Positions 6,053-11,057 of a stretch of DNA of 11,057 nucleotides are shown here, piece after piece. Source of the DNA: an uncultured Oscillibacter sp. (GTDB lineage: Bacteria > Bacillota > Clostridia > Oscillospirales > Oscillospiraceae); assembly GCA_910586735.1 (NCBI GenBank), contig CAJUJW010000073.1, forward strand, positions 1 to 11,057, written 5' to 3'. Within the stretch, counting starts at the first letter, position 1. Each line of letters starts with the position of its first letter. Both the position numbers and the translations under genes were made by a program. The notes beneath the pieces were generated by a model. The model had not been told where the DNA came from. It saw nothing but the letters and a program-made list of their open reading frames with translations, and did not search any database.

Positions 6053-7030
6053 TCCTTGGGCCAGGTACAGGTTCAGCCAGTGGCACAGGTCCCCTATGGG
6101 CAGATAGGTGGTCCCGTTCTCCTTGAGGCAGGGGGCGGAGAGGGTCATTTCCCCCAGCTCCGCGGTCCAGAGAACGTCGTCCCCGGGCCAGACGTAGAAC
6201 ACCGCCTCGGTGTTCTCGTCATACACCACCGCGCCCCGGTTCTTGTCCCAGCTGACGCTGTACCCGGCGGCCTCGGCCACGGTCCGGATGGGGGCCAGGA
6301 GCACGCCGCCCTCCATCGTCTTGTAGGGCAGCTCCTGGATCTCCTCCGCCGCGAACACGCAGACCAGCTTGTCCCCGTGGGGCATGGCGCCGGCGGTCAT
6401 ATAGCCCCGATAGCCGTAGGGGAACACCAGGACCTTCTCCGCCGCGCCGTCCTTGCCCTTCCAGACCAGCGCCCGGCTTCCGGGGAGCAGGTCGCGCATG
6501 CCCACGATCTGTTTTGTCCGCCAGGGGCTGTAGGCGGTCTCCTCCGTCACCTCCAGCGTCCCGCCGCCGGCCAGGGGGAACGCGGCGTCCTTCCCGTCGA
6601 TGGACGAGCCGGGGGCCAGGGTGGGCAGCCCGGCGATTTCACAGAACTCCGGGGCGGCGGCGTCCGCCGGGACGTTGCCCACGACGGCCAGGGCGTTGAC
6701 CTGGGGCGGCATACTCAGAGCCATCATGGGGCTGGCCCAGACGTAGAGGGTGTCCCCCTCCTTCACCTTCTCCAGGTCCAGGGGCAGGCCCGTGGCCGCG
6801 TCCACCGCCGGGGCCTCGCCGGGGTGGACCACCACCTGGTCCAGGGAGCCGTCCCCGCTGTCGTTTTTCAGATAGATGCCCTTCCCCTCCCAGGGGGAGA
6901 CCTTGCCCCAAATGCGGACGAAGACGGGGGCCTTCTCCGGGGCTTCCCCGTTCTCCTCAGCCGCCAGGACGGGGACGCAGAGGGCGGCCAGGGCCGCCAG
7001 GGTCAGCAGTACGCTCAGCAGTTTCTTCAT
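6050..7030 (-). CDS. Secreted protein with copper amine oxidase N-terminal-like domain (326 aa)
   Basis: An exported protein of unknown function. Start ATG 7030-7028 has AAGGAGG 7 bases upstream. Residues 1-23 form a signal peptide (MKKLLSVLL, Ala/Leu-rich core, cleavage near VLA-A). Residues about 35-230 look like one or two small beta domains: KGIYLKNDSGDG, VKEGDTLYVWAS and ALVWKGKDG resemble OB-like modules seen in clostridial cell-envelope proteins, but I cannot name them. Residues about 237-326 (APIRTVAEAAGYSVSWDKNRGAVVY through TTYLPIGDLCHWL) match the copper amine oxidase N-terminal-like (stalk) domain, a non-catalytic module common in clostridial surface proteins. No amine oxidase catalytic domain is present. 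It follows the lipoprotein gene by 32 bases on the same strand, so the two are probably co-transcribed. No SLH or sortase anchor is visible. Confidence 0.85.
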   Translation of the reverse strand: MKKLLSVLLTLAALAALCVPVLAAEENGEAPEKAPVFVRIWGKVSPWEGKGIYLKNDSGDGSLDQVVVHPGEAPAVDAATGLPLDLEKVKEGDTLYVWASPMMALSMPPQVNALAVVGNVPADAAAPEFCEIAGLPTLAPGSSIDGKDAAFPLAGGGTLEVTEETAYSPWRTKQIVGMRDLLPGSRALVWKGKDGAAEKVLVFPYGYRGYMTAGAMPHGDKLVCVFAAEEIQELPYKTMEGGVLLAPIRTVAEAAGYSVSWDKNRGAVVYDENTEAVFYVWPGDDVLWTAELGEMTLSAPCLKENGTTYLPIGDLCHWLNLYLAQG

Positions 7031-7062
7031 GATACTTCCTCCTTGTATTGTATGGTGAATGG

Positions 7063-7992
7063 TTATCCGACAGGTTCAGGGTAGGTCACGTCCGGCTTGG
7101 GATACCCCAGGGCGGAGATGCTCACGTCCTCCAGGGGCTGGTAGGGAATCTCCAGAGGTTCCGCCCCGCCGGTGTAGGAATTCAGCCACTCCTCCAGGGC
7201 CGCCCCGTCCACCGGGGCAGCCCCCCAGAGCGTGGAAAAGTTGTCCTCCTCCGAGGCATGGGGATTTTGATACCACTCCCCGGTCAGGATGTAGTAGACC
7301 AGCCCGTCCCCGTCGGCGTCCGCGTCTTTCGGGAAAGCGGCGGAAAGCTGCGGGTCTCCCTCCGTGACGGAGCGGTCCCAGGCGTCTGCGCTGGCAATCT
7401 CCTCATAGACGCCGCTGTCCTCACTGTACTGATAGAGGGTGTAGGGCCAGAAGCGCCCGGCCCAGCCCTGGTTGTGGGACCAGTCCGCCGCCGCGACGCC
7501 GTTTTCATAGAAGGTCATGGAGGGGAACTCCAGGAGGAGCAGCCGCAGCTCGTCCTCGGGGTAGTCGTAGGTGTAGACCAGCCCCTCCATCCCGGCCATG
7601 CACGCCTGATCCCAGCAGACGATGAGCTCCTCCGCCCCGTCGCCGTTCAGGTCCGCCAGGGCGAAGCGGTTCCCCCCGGCGGGGCCTTGGTCGCTGGAGC
7701 GCTCCAGCGTCTCCCCGTCGGGCCGGAGGCCCAGCAGGTACATGTCCCACAGCGCCTTGCCGTAGGCCAGCCGCCGGGCCTCGTCCTCTTCGGCGGTGAT
7801 GGAGTCCCCCGGCCTGGGGGTCTTCTCAGGCGCGGGCGGGTCCTCCGTCTCGGGGGCCGCCTCCGAAGTGGGGGCCTGTTTCGTCGTGGTGATAACCGCC
7901 GTGCTGAATTGGTCCGCCCCGCAGGCGGTGAGGGTTCCCAGCAGAAGCCCGGAGATAAAAATTCCGCAGAGCATCCAGATAAAGTGTTTCAT
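7063..7992 (-). CDS. Lipoprotein with aspartate-rich calcium-loop-like motifs (309 aa)
   Basis: A membrane-anchored exported protein of unknown function. Start ATG 7992-7990 has AGGAAAGAGG upstream (GAGG at 7-base spacing). The signal peptide ends in the lipobox L21-T-A-C24, so C24 should be lipidated. A Thr/Pro/Glu-rich linker (about 33-63) follows. The folded part contains D114-L-N116-G-D118-G with an acidic pair after it, in the FALADLNGDGAEELIV setting typical of FG-GAP/dockerin-like calcium loops, and a second acidic run D223-A-D-A-D-G-D229 in mid-protein. Much of it is rich in Trp, Tyr and acidic residues. This resembles clostridial extracellular lipoproteins annotated only as hypothetical or VCBS-like; I do not recognise a catalytic motif. 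It is the first gene of a likely two-gene unit with the secreted protein downstream, and is divergent from the superoxide dismutase gene. Confidence 0.82.
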   Translation of the reverse strand: MKHFIWMLCGIFISGLLLGTLTACGADQFSTAVITTTKQAPTSEAAPETEDPPAPEKTPRPGDSITAEEDEARRLAYGKALWDMYLLGLRPDGETLERSSDQGPAGGNRFALADLNGDGAEELIVCWDQACMAGMEGLVYTYDYPEDELRLLLLEFPSMTFYENGVAAADWSHNQGWAGRFWPYTLYQYSEDSGVYEEIASADAWDRSVTEGDPQLSAAFPKDADADGDGLVYYILTGEWYQNPHASEEDNFSTLWGAAPVDGAALEEWLNSYTGGAEPLEIPYQPLEDVSISALGYPKPDVTYPEPVG

Positions 7993-8025
7993 ATCGCGAC
8001 CTCTTTCCTGTGACCGTTTTCCCTT

Positions 8026-8031
8026 ATTATA
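8026..8031 (-). promoter_or_regulatory. -10 element for the lipoprotein unit
   Basis: A perfect TATAAT on the minus strand lies 34 bases before the lipoprotein start. No good -35 sits at 17 bases (ACAAAA, 8054-8049); TTGTAA (8059-8054) is 22 bases away. The promoter may need an activator or use the adjacent AT-rich tract. Confidence 0.55.
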
Positions 8032-8059
8032 GACGATGGGCGGCTGAATTTTGTTACAA

Positions 8060-8090
8060 GATTTTCAAAAATATTTTCAAATTTTTCTCA
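8060..8090. promoter_or_regulatory. AT-rich tract with direct repeats in the lipoprotein/SOD divergent region
   Basis: Within the 163-base divergent intergenic region, ATTTTCAAA occurs twice (8061-8069 and 8073-8081), start to start 12 bases apart, around the palindrome AAAATATTTT (8068-8077). It stands out strongly from the GC-rich surroundings. It lies upstream of both divergent promoters, where an UP element or a shared regulator could act. No named site was recognised. Confidence 0.4.
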
Positions 8091-8093
8091 CTG

Positions 8094-8121
8094 TATGACA
8101 GGCCCCCTTCCAACATATACT
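8094..8121 (+). promoter_or_regulatory. Probable SOD promoter
   Basis: TATGAC (8094-8099) and TATACT (8116-8121) are separated by 16 bases, with an AT-rich tract just upstream. Transcription would start near 8128, about 28 bases before the SOD start codon. The -35 match is partial. Confidence 0.5.
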
Positions 8122-8155
8122 ATCCACGAAACAACCGCCAAGAAAGGAGAACCCT

Positions 8156-8797
8156 ATGGAAGCACATTATCCCTTCACCCTCCCGCCCCTGCCCTACGGC
8201 TACGACGCCCTGCTGCCGGAGATCGGGGAGCGGACATTGCACTTCCACCACGACAAGCACTTTGCAACGTATGTCGAGAACCTGAACAAGCTTCTGGAGC
8301 GCTGCCCCGAGGCCCAGGAGTGGCCCCTGGAGCGCCTGACCCAGGAGTGGCCCCGCCTGCCGGAGGACCTCCGCCAGGGGGTGCGGAACAACGCCGGGGG
8401 CGTGTATAACCACGACCTCTACTTCAAGACCCTGGCCCCCGGCCCCGCCACCTCTCCCATAGGCCCCCTGGACGACGCCATTGTCCGGGACTTCGGAAAC
8501 CTGGAGGGCCTGAAAACCGCCATGAAGAACGCCGCCCTGGGGCAGTTCGGCTCCGGCTGGGCCTGGCTGGTCAGCGACCGGGAGGGCCGGCTCTCCGTGG
8601 TGAAGACCCCCAACCAGGACACGCCCATGCCCCTGGCGCCCCTGCTGCTGTGCGACGTGTGGGAACACGCCTATTACCTGGACTACCAGAACCGCCGGGG
8701 GGACTACTTCGAGAGCTGGTGGCGAAGGGTGGACTGGCCGGGGGTTTCCAAGTCCTACGACGCCCTGCTGGAGAACCGGCCCCGCCGGGCAGAGTAA
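8156..8797 (+). CDS. sodA: Superoxide dismutase, Fe/Mn family, Mn-type signature
   Basis: A cytoplasmic superoxide dismutase (superoxide to oxygen and hydrogen peroxide), giving an anaerobe protection on oxygen exposure. Start ATG 8156 has AAAGGAG 6 bases upstream; 213 residues is normal for the family. Metal ligands are H31 (in HFHHDKHF), H86 (in NNAGGVYNHDLYF), D167 and H171 (in CDVWEHAYYLDYQNRR). The gateway tyrosine is Y39. Gly at position 82 together with Gln154 in TPNQD is the arrangement of Mn-type enzymes, where Fe-type ones carry Gln in the first motif, so Mn or cambialistic use is likely. The usual second His of KHH is Phe36 here. A 13-residue C-terminal tail with basic residues ends the protein. 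No canonical U-tailed terminator follows. The symbol sodA is given for the Mn-type signature only. Confidence 0.95.
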   Translation: MEAHYPFTLPPLPYGYDALLPEIGERTLHFHHDKHFATYVENLNKLLERCPEAQEWPLERLTQEWPRLPEDLRQGVRNNAGGVYNHDLYFKTLAPGPATSPIGPLDDAIVRDFGNLEGLKTAMKNAALGQFGSGWAWLVSDREGRLSVVKTPNQDTPMPLAPLLLCDVWEHAYYLDYQNRRGDYFESWWRRVDWPGVSKSYDALLENRPRRAE

Positions 8798-8807
8798 AGA
8801 TTCGGCC

Positions 8808-8837
8808 TTGGCTTTGCCCCTCCGGGGGGGCTATAAT
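8808..8837 (+). promoter_or_regulatory. Plus-strand promoter convergent with the small hydrophobic peptide gene
   Basis: TTGGCT (8808-8813), an 18-base spacer and a perfect TATAAT (8832-8837) lie just after the SOD stop. No protein gene begins downstream on this strand until 9259. The transcript, starting near 8844, would be antisense to the 3' end of the minus-strand small peptide gene. The -35 is imperfect and the -10 is consensus. Confidence 0.6.
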
Positions 8838-8843
8838 AAAAGC

Positions 8844-8926
8844 AACTCGGAGAGCGACCGAGGTAAGGATGCTATCTAGGCTCACCAAAAGCGGGACCCC
8901 CGGAAGTGTGCTCTTCCGGGGGTCCC
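8844..8926 (+). ncRNA. Candidate antisense RNA to the small peptide mRNA (3' end uncertain)
   Basis: Inferred from the promoter at 8808-8837. The RNA would open with a small hairpin (CTCGG 8846-8850 with CCGAG 8858-8862), overlap the stop codon of the minus-strand peptide (8872-8874), and enter the 14-bp hairpin 8893-8926. There is no U run after that hairpin on this strand, so the true 3' end is not defined. The layout resembles antitoxin RNAs overlapping toxin mRNA 3' ends in Firmicute type I systems. Confidence 0.35.
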
Positions 8927-9030
8927 ATGCTAGGCTGGTGCTGCCGTCGCTTTCTGTCCAGCCATTTGCAGACGAAATACGCGATTACGTCTGCCGCAGC
9001 AGAAGAGAGAAAAGTCAGGATGCCATTCAT
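8872..9030 (-). CDS. Small hydrophobic peptide, type I toxin-like (52 aa)
   Basis: A small predicted membrane peptide. ATG 9030-9028 has AGGAGGTG, an eight-base match to the anti-Shine-Dalgarno, at 6-base spacing (9044-9037). The frame ends with TAG 8874-8872. Residues 1-21 (MNGILTFLSS, Ala/Val/Phe-rich) form one membrane helix, followed by CKWLDRKRRQ. This helix then WLD plus basic tail layout recalls Fst/TxpA-type type I toxins and the many short 'CKWLD' clostridial proteins. Residues 36-46 are encoded by a perfect hairpin (8893-8926), so the tail is probably constrained by RNA structure rather than by protein function. An extended -10 promoter lies at 9070-9078, and a CCTCC upstream (9057-9053) can pair with the ribosome site. 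Toxin function is inference; the reading frame, ribosome site and promoter together make expression likely. Confidence 0.72.
   Translation of the reverse strand: MNGILTFLSSAAADVIAYFVCKWLDRKRRQHQPSMGPPEEHTSGGPAFGEPR
8893..8926 (-). terminator. Perfect 14-bp hairpin inside the small peptide's coding tail
   Basis: GGGACCCCCGGAAG (8893-8906) and CTTCCGGGGGTCCC (8913-8926) pair perfectly around TGTGCT. On the minus strand it is followed by GC and TTTT, a short U run typical of a modest terminator. On the plus strand no U run follows. It lies within the last third of the 52-codon frame, so a terminated transcript would lack the stop codon unless read-through occurs. Confidence 0.55.
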
Positions 9031-9038
9031 TCGGCTCA

Positions 9039-9057
9039 CCTCCTCTCACTGCGGAGG
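9039..9057 (-). promoter_or_regulatory. Stem that can hide the small peptide's ribosome site
   Basis: On the minus-strand mRNA, CCTCC (9057-9053) can pair with GGAGG of the Shine-Dalgarno (9043-9039) across a 9-base loop. Sequestration of the ribosome site is a known feature of type I toxin mRNAs. A 5-bp stem is short, so the call is tentative. Confidence 0.4.
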
Positions 9058-9069
9058 GCCGACAGCAAC

Positions 9070-9078
9070 GACATTATA
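9070..9078 (-). promoter_or_regulatory. Extended -10 promoter of the small peptide gene
   Basis: TGGTATAAT on the minus strand combines the TGn extension with a perfect TATAAT (9078-9073), 42 bases before the start codon. No consensus -35 is visible at 17 bases, which extended -10 promoters tolerate. Confidence 0.65.
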
Positions 9079-9147
9079 CCACAGGCTTCGGCAAAAATTT
9101 ACAGAGAATCCCCGCCCCGGAGGGCCGAAACTTTGGCGGCGGGCCTC

Positions 9148-9176
9148 TTGACAAACGTCCTCCGTGTGCGTATGAT
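9148..9176 (+). promoter_or_regulatory. Consensus promoter of the PTS EIIC gene
   Basis: TTGACA (9148-9153), exactly 17 bases, then TATGAT (9171-9176). Transcription should start near 9183, giving a leader of about 76 bases. A long palindrome begins inside the -10, so the promoter is probably repressible. Confidence 0.85.
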
Positions 9177-9212
9177 AGGCATTACAGGTGTCATGACATC
9201 TGTAATGCCTAT
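9175..9212 (+). promoter_or_regulatory. 38-base palindrome overlapping -10 and start site, candidate operator and terminator
   Basis: Positions 9175-9193 and 9194-9212 are reverse complements with 18 of 19 exact pairs and one G-T. The centre is TGTCATGACA. It contains GACATCTGTA (9195-9204, plus strand) and GACACCTGTA (9192-9183, minus strand), both exact fits to the KACANNTGTA cop box bound by CopY-type repressors. Five T (9212-9216) follow, so RNA entering from upstream could also be terminated here. The structure is certain; the regulator is unknown. Confidence 0.7.
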
Positions 9213-9258
9213 TTTTACACCCCATGAAAGAAACTATGAAAGAGACAGGTACATCCCT

Positions 9259-10368
9259 ATGGAAAACGTCAAGGCGTTTCTGAAACGCAAAAACATCGTC
9301 CTCTCCGCCCGCCGATACGGCATCGACGCCCTGGGGGCCATGGCGCAGGGCCTCTTCTGCTCCCTGCTCATCGGCACGATTCTCAACACCCTGGGCTCCC
9401 AGTTCCACATCGGCTTTCTGACCACTGAAATCATCACCATCAACAAGGTGGGCTATACCATCGGGGGCATGGCCTCCTTCATGAGCGGGTCGGCCATGGC
9501 GGTGGCCATCGGCTACGCCCTCCAGGCCCCGCCCATGGTCCTCTTCTCCCTGGCCACGGTGGGCTACGCCTGCAACGCCTTGGGGAAGGCCGGGGGCCCC
9601 CTGGCGGTACTGTTCGTGGCCATCATCGCCGCCGAGTGCGGAAAAGCCGTCAGCAAGGAGACCAAGGTGGACATTCTGGTGACGCCCATTGTCACCACCC
9701 TGGTGGGCATCGGGGCGGCCTGGGTCATCGCGCCCCCCATTGGGTCCGCCGCCAGCGCCTTCGGCCAGCTGATTATGCAGGCTACGGTGCTCCAGCCCTT
9801 CTGGATGGGCATTCTGGTTTCCGTGCTGGTGGGCGTGGCGCTGACCCTGCCCATCTCCTCCGCCGCCATCTGCTCCGTCCTGGGGCTGACGGGCCTGGCG
9901 GGCGGGGCCGCCGTGGCGGGGTGCTGCGCCCAGATGGTGGGCTTCGCCGTCATGAGCTTCCGGGAGAACGGCTGGGGCGGCCTGGTGAGCCAGGGCCTGG
10001 GCACCTCCATGCTCCAGATGCCCAACATCGTGCGGAATCCCAAAATCTGGATCGCCCCCACGGTGACCTCGGCCATTACGGGGCCCATCGCCACCTGCCT
10101 GTTCCGCCTGGAGATGAACGGCGCGGCCATCAACTCCGGCATGGGCACCTGCGGCCTCTGCGGCCAGCTGGGCGTGTGGACCGGCTGGGTGGCCCCCGGC
10201 AAGGACGCCCTGGCCAACGGGGCGGCGGCCATTGTCCCCGGGGCCATGGACTGGGCGGGGCTGATCTTGATCTCGTTCGTCCTCCCGGCGGTCATCTGCC
10301 CCCTGATTAACCAGCTCTGCCGGAGGGCGGGCTGGGTGAAGGACGGGGATTTGACCCTGCCGGACTGA
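9259..10368 (+). CDS. PTS EIIC-like membrane protein (PfoR / PTS_EIIC_2 family), 369 aa
   Basis: An integral membrane protein of the PTS_EIIC_2 family, whose relatives include PfoR of Clostridium perfringens, named for an effect on perfringolysin expression. The chosen start is ATG 9259, after AGG (9247-9249); it gives MENVKAFLKRKNIVLSARRY, which fits family N termini. An in-frame ATG at 9205 lies inside the palindrome and lacks a ribosome site. About ten hydrophobic segments are visible, with conserved-looking strings ALGAMAQGLFCSLLIGTILNT, NKVGYTIGGMASFMSG, AIIAAECGKAVSKETKVDILVTP, and a late EMNGAAINSGMGTCGLCGQ loop. There is no EIIA, EIIB or HPr phosphorylation domain and no PTS partner gene in the window, so sugar transport is unproven. 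An unusual number of Gly, Ala and Cys residues lies in membrane segments. Family assignment is firm, substrate unknown. Confidence 0.88.
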   Translation: MENVKAFLKRKNIVLSARRYGIDALGAMAQGLFCSLLIGTILNTLGSQFHIGFLTTEIITINKVGYTIGGMASFMSGSAMAVAIGYALQAPPMVLFSLATVGYACNALGKAGGPLAVLFVAIIAAECGKAVSKETKVDILVTPIVTTLVGIGAAWVIAPPIGSAASAFGQLIMQATVLQPFWMGILVSVLVGVALTLPISSAAICSVLGLTGLAGGAAVAGCCAQMVGFAVMSFRENGWGGLVSQGLGTSMLQMPNIVRNPKIWIAPTVTSAITGPIATCLFRLEMNGAAINSGMGTCGLCGQLGVWTGWVAPGKDALANGAAAIVPGAMDWAGLILISFVLPAVICPLINQLCRRAGWVKDGDLTLPD

Positions 10369-10402
10369 GGGGGGCGCCCCTTGCCAGGAGCGGGGGCCTT
10401 CC

Positions 10403-10422
10403 TCTCCCCCGAAAGGGGGAGG
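10403..10422 (+). other. GAAA-tetraloop hairpin downstream of the EIIC gene
   Basis: CTCCCCC (10404-10410) pairs with GGGGGAG (10415-10421) around GAAA, a stable GNRA tetraloop, with a possible further T-G pair. Only TTT follows two bases later, so it is a poor terminator but a likely mRNA 3'-end structure. It lies 36 bases after the EIIC stop. Confidence 0.5.
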
Positions 10423-10489
10423 CGTTTACTCGCCCCAGCCGGGGCGGGGGGCTTGGCAGCCAGCGATGGCTGGTTCATTGCACCCCCCA

Positions 10490-10525
10490 TTTTCTCTTTT
10501 TCTTATCAGAAAGAAAAAGAGAAAA
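10490..10525. repeat. Perfect 15-bp AT-rich inverted repeat
   Basis: TTTTCTCTTTTTCTT (10490-10504) and AAGAAAAAGAGAAAA (10511-10525) are exact reverse complements around ATCAGA. A related AAAGAGAAAAAGAAA run recurs at 10545-10559. Between them lies GGGCCGTGCACGGTCC (10527-10542), itself a near palindrome; read on the minus strand it is followed by GTTTTCTCTTTTTC and could act as a terminator. The purine/pyrimidine asymmetry contrasts with the flanks. No gene is supported in 10369-10671. Confidence 0.6.
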
Positions 10526-10630
10526 CGGGCCGTGCACGGTCCAAAAGAGAAAAAGAAATACGGCCCCTGGGGGGGACGAAAAGACGGAGGGACGCGCTGA
10601 AGTGAGGTGCCGCAACGAAGTATTCTATGT

Positions 10631-10672
10631 AAGGCAGGGCTGTGACTGTAAAAGGTCACAGCCTTGCCTTTT
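10631..10672 (+). terminator. 16-bp stem terminator between EIIC and recombinase genes
   Basis: Positions 10631-10646 pair with 10655-10670 (one G-T pair) around an 8-base loop. TTTT (10669-10672) ends the plus-strand structure. It touches the recombinase stop codon (10674-10672), so it may close rightward transcription and cap the 3' end of the leftward recombinase mRNA, although the minus-strand U run is poor. Confidence 0.7.
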
Positions 10673-11057
10673 CAGGCCGTTTTCCGCTCTTTACGCCACT
10701 GTCCCCTGCCATCCCCGGCTTCACAGAGGTCGTCAGCGATGTCGATGATTCCAGCGGCCTTGTAGTAAATCTCAATCTTCTGCCTGCGGTGCCCACTGCT
10801 CTTGTCAGGAGCGTGGACGATAATCTTGTCAACCAGTTCATTCAGCATTTCCGCCGTCAGTTCTTCCGGGTCGGTATACTTTCGGACGCTTTTCAGGAAT
10901 TGCCGGAGGTCGTGGGTTTCCTGCTCGCCATCGTCAATCAGTGATTGTAGCTCCCCAATGACCTGCCGCACCTGCTTCTGCTCCTCTTCGTACTGCGTGG
11001 AGAGTTTGTCAAACCGCTCCGGGCTGAGCCGTCCCGCCACCATGTCCTCATAGATGC
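10672..11057 (-). CDS. Large serine recombinase, C-terminal fragment
   Basis: The 3' end of a site-specific large serine recombinase that would integrate or excise a mobile element; the catalytic N-terminal domain lies beyond the window. About 127 residues are visible, from IYEDMVAGRLSPERFDKL through a charged coiled-coil segment (YEEEQKQVRQVIGELQSLI) to LTAEMLNELVDKIIVHAPDK and RRQKIEIYYKAAGIID. These are hallmarks of the C-terminal domain (DUF4368-like) of clostridial Tn-type recombinases. Stop TGA is at 10674-10672. An internal ATG at 11043 is not the real start, because the frame stays open to the window edge. GC and codon use are lower and more mixed than in neighbouring genes, a sign of horizontal transfer. 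As recombinase genes usually lie at one end of their element, the boundary is probably in 10560-10671. Confidence 0.9.
   Translation of the reverse strand, partial: IYEDMVAGRLSPERFDKLSTQYEEEQKQVRQVIGELQSLIDDGEQETHDLRQFLKSVRKYTDPEELTAEMLNELVDKIIVHAPDKSSGHRRQKIEIYYKAAGIIDIADDLCEAGDGRGQWRKERKTA

Noticed and set aside
8024..8037. TTATTATAG near the lipoprotein -10 as a PerR box
   Set aside because: Only one half-site resembles the TTATAAT/ATTATAA dyad; the other half is GC-rich. The match is explained by the -10 itself.
8650..9258. In-frame upstream extension of the EIIC gene back into the SOD gene
   Set aside because: It crosses the SOD coding region in another frame and the promoter/operator at 9148-9212; EIIC similarity begins only at the ATG at 9259.
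9224..9283. A 19-codon frame (MKETMKETG start) overlapping the EIIC start, possibly a leader peptide
   Set aside because: There is no ribosome binding site before either ATG and no codon run or attenuator structure suggesting regulation.
10371..10380. GGGGCGCCCC just after the EIIC stop as a terminator
   Set aside because: It is a 10-base palindrome with little room for a loop and has no U run after it.
10426..10659. Minus-strand 77-codon frame in the terminal spacer
   Set aside because: Its Phe and Lys/Arg runs come from the AT-rich inverted repeat, the start lies in a terminator stem and there is no ribosome site.
1..11057. CRISPR arrays, tRNA or rRNA genes, insertion sequences
   Set aside because: I saw no regularly spaced repeats, no cloverleaf with CCA-type acceptor context, no rRNA-like stretch and no transposase in either strand.

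Overview
The window is GC-rich, roughly two-thirds G+C in most genes, with Firmicute-style signals: near-perfect AGGAGG ribosome binding sites, sigma-A type promoters and U-tailed hairpin terminators. Gene content (a SCIFF peptide with its radical SAM maturase, a clostridial monocluster ferredoxin, copper-amine-oxidase-like surface domains, a PfoR-like EIIC) points to an anaerobic gut clostridium. Oscillospiraceae (Flavonifractor, Lawsonibacter or Intestinimonas-like) is the best guess. No 16S or marker search supports this; it is inference from content and composition.

Layout. Positions 3-419 (+) are the 3' end of lepA, closed by a bidirectional terminator. From 3766 leftwards on the minus strand lies the most coherent unit of the window. 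A strong promoter (3738-3766) precedes a 46-residue cysteine-rich SCIFF precursor (3520-3660), easily missed because of its size. After it come a hairpin resembling an attenuator, the radical SAM/SPASM maturase (2077-3462), an Orn/Lys/Arg-decarboxylase-family PLP enzyme joined to it by an ATGA overlap (737-2080), a terminator (680-712), and a small [4Fe-4S] ferredoxin (482-661). The peptide is the substrate, the radical SAM protein its likely thioether-forming enzyme, and the ferredoxin a plausible electron donor. The role of the decarboxylase in the unit is unknown.

Divergent from this unit is a secreted serine beta-lactamase/PBP-fold protein with a long uncharacterised C-terminal part (3919-6003, +), whose promoter is straddled by a perfect inverted repeat. 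It converges, across a shared terminator, with a two-gene minus-strand unit: a calcium-loop lipoprotein (7063-7992) and a secreted protein with a Cu-amine-oxidase-N-terminal-like domain (6050-7030). An AT-rich divergent intergenic region separates these from a Mn-type superoxide dismutase (8156-8797, +).

Positions 8798-9258 hold no large gene but are densely organised. There is a 52-residue hydrophobic peptide gene on the minus strand (8872-9030) with a very strong and possibly sequestered Shine-Dalgarno sequence, and a convergent plus-strand promoter aimed at its 3' end; together they look like a type I toxin-antitoxin locus. Then comes a consensus promoter overlapped by a 38-base near-perfect palindrome containing two cop-box-like motifs, which drives an orphan PfoR-like PTS EIIC membrane protein (9259-10368, +). 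The last 300 intergenic bases contain several stem-loops and lead to the C-terminal end of a large serine recombinase (10672-11057, -) with noticeably lower GC, probably the left edge of an integrated element that continues outside the window.
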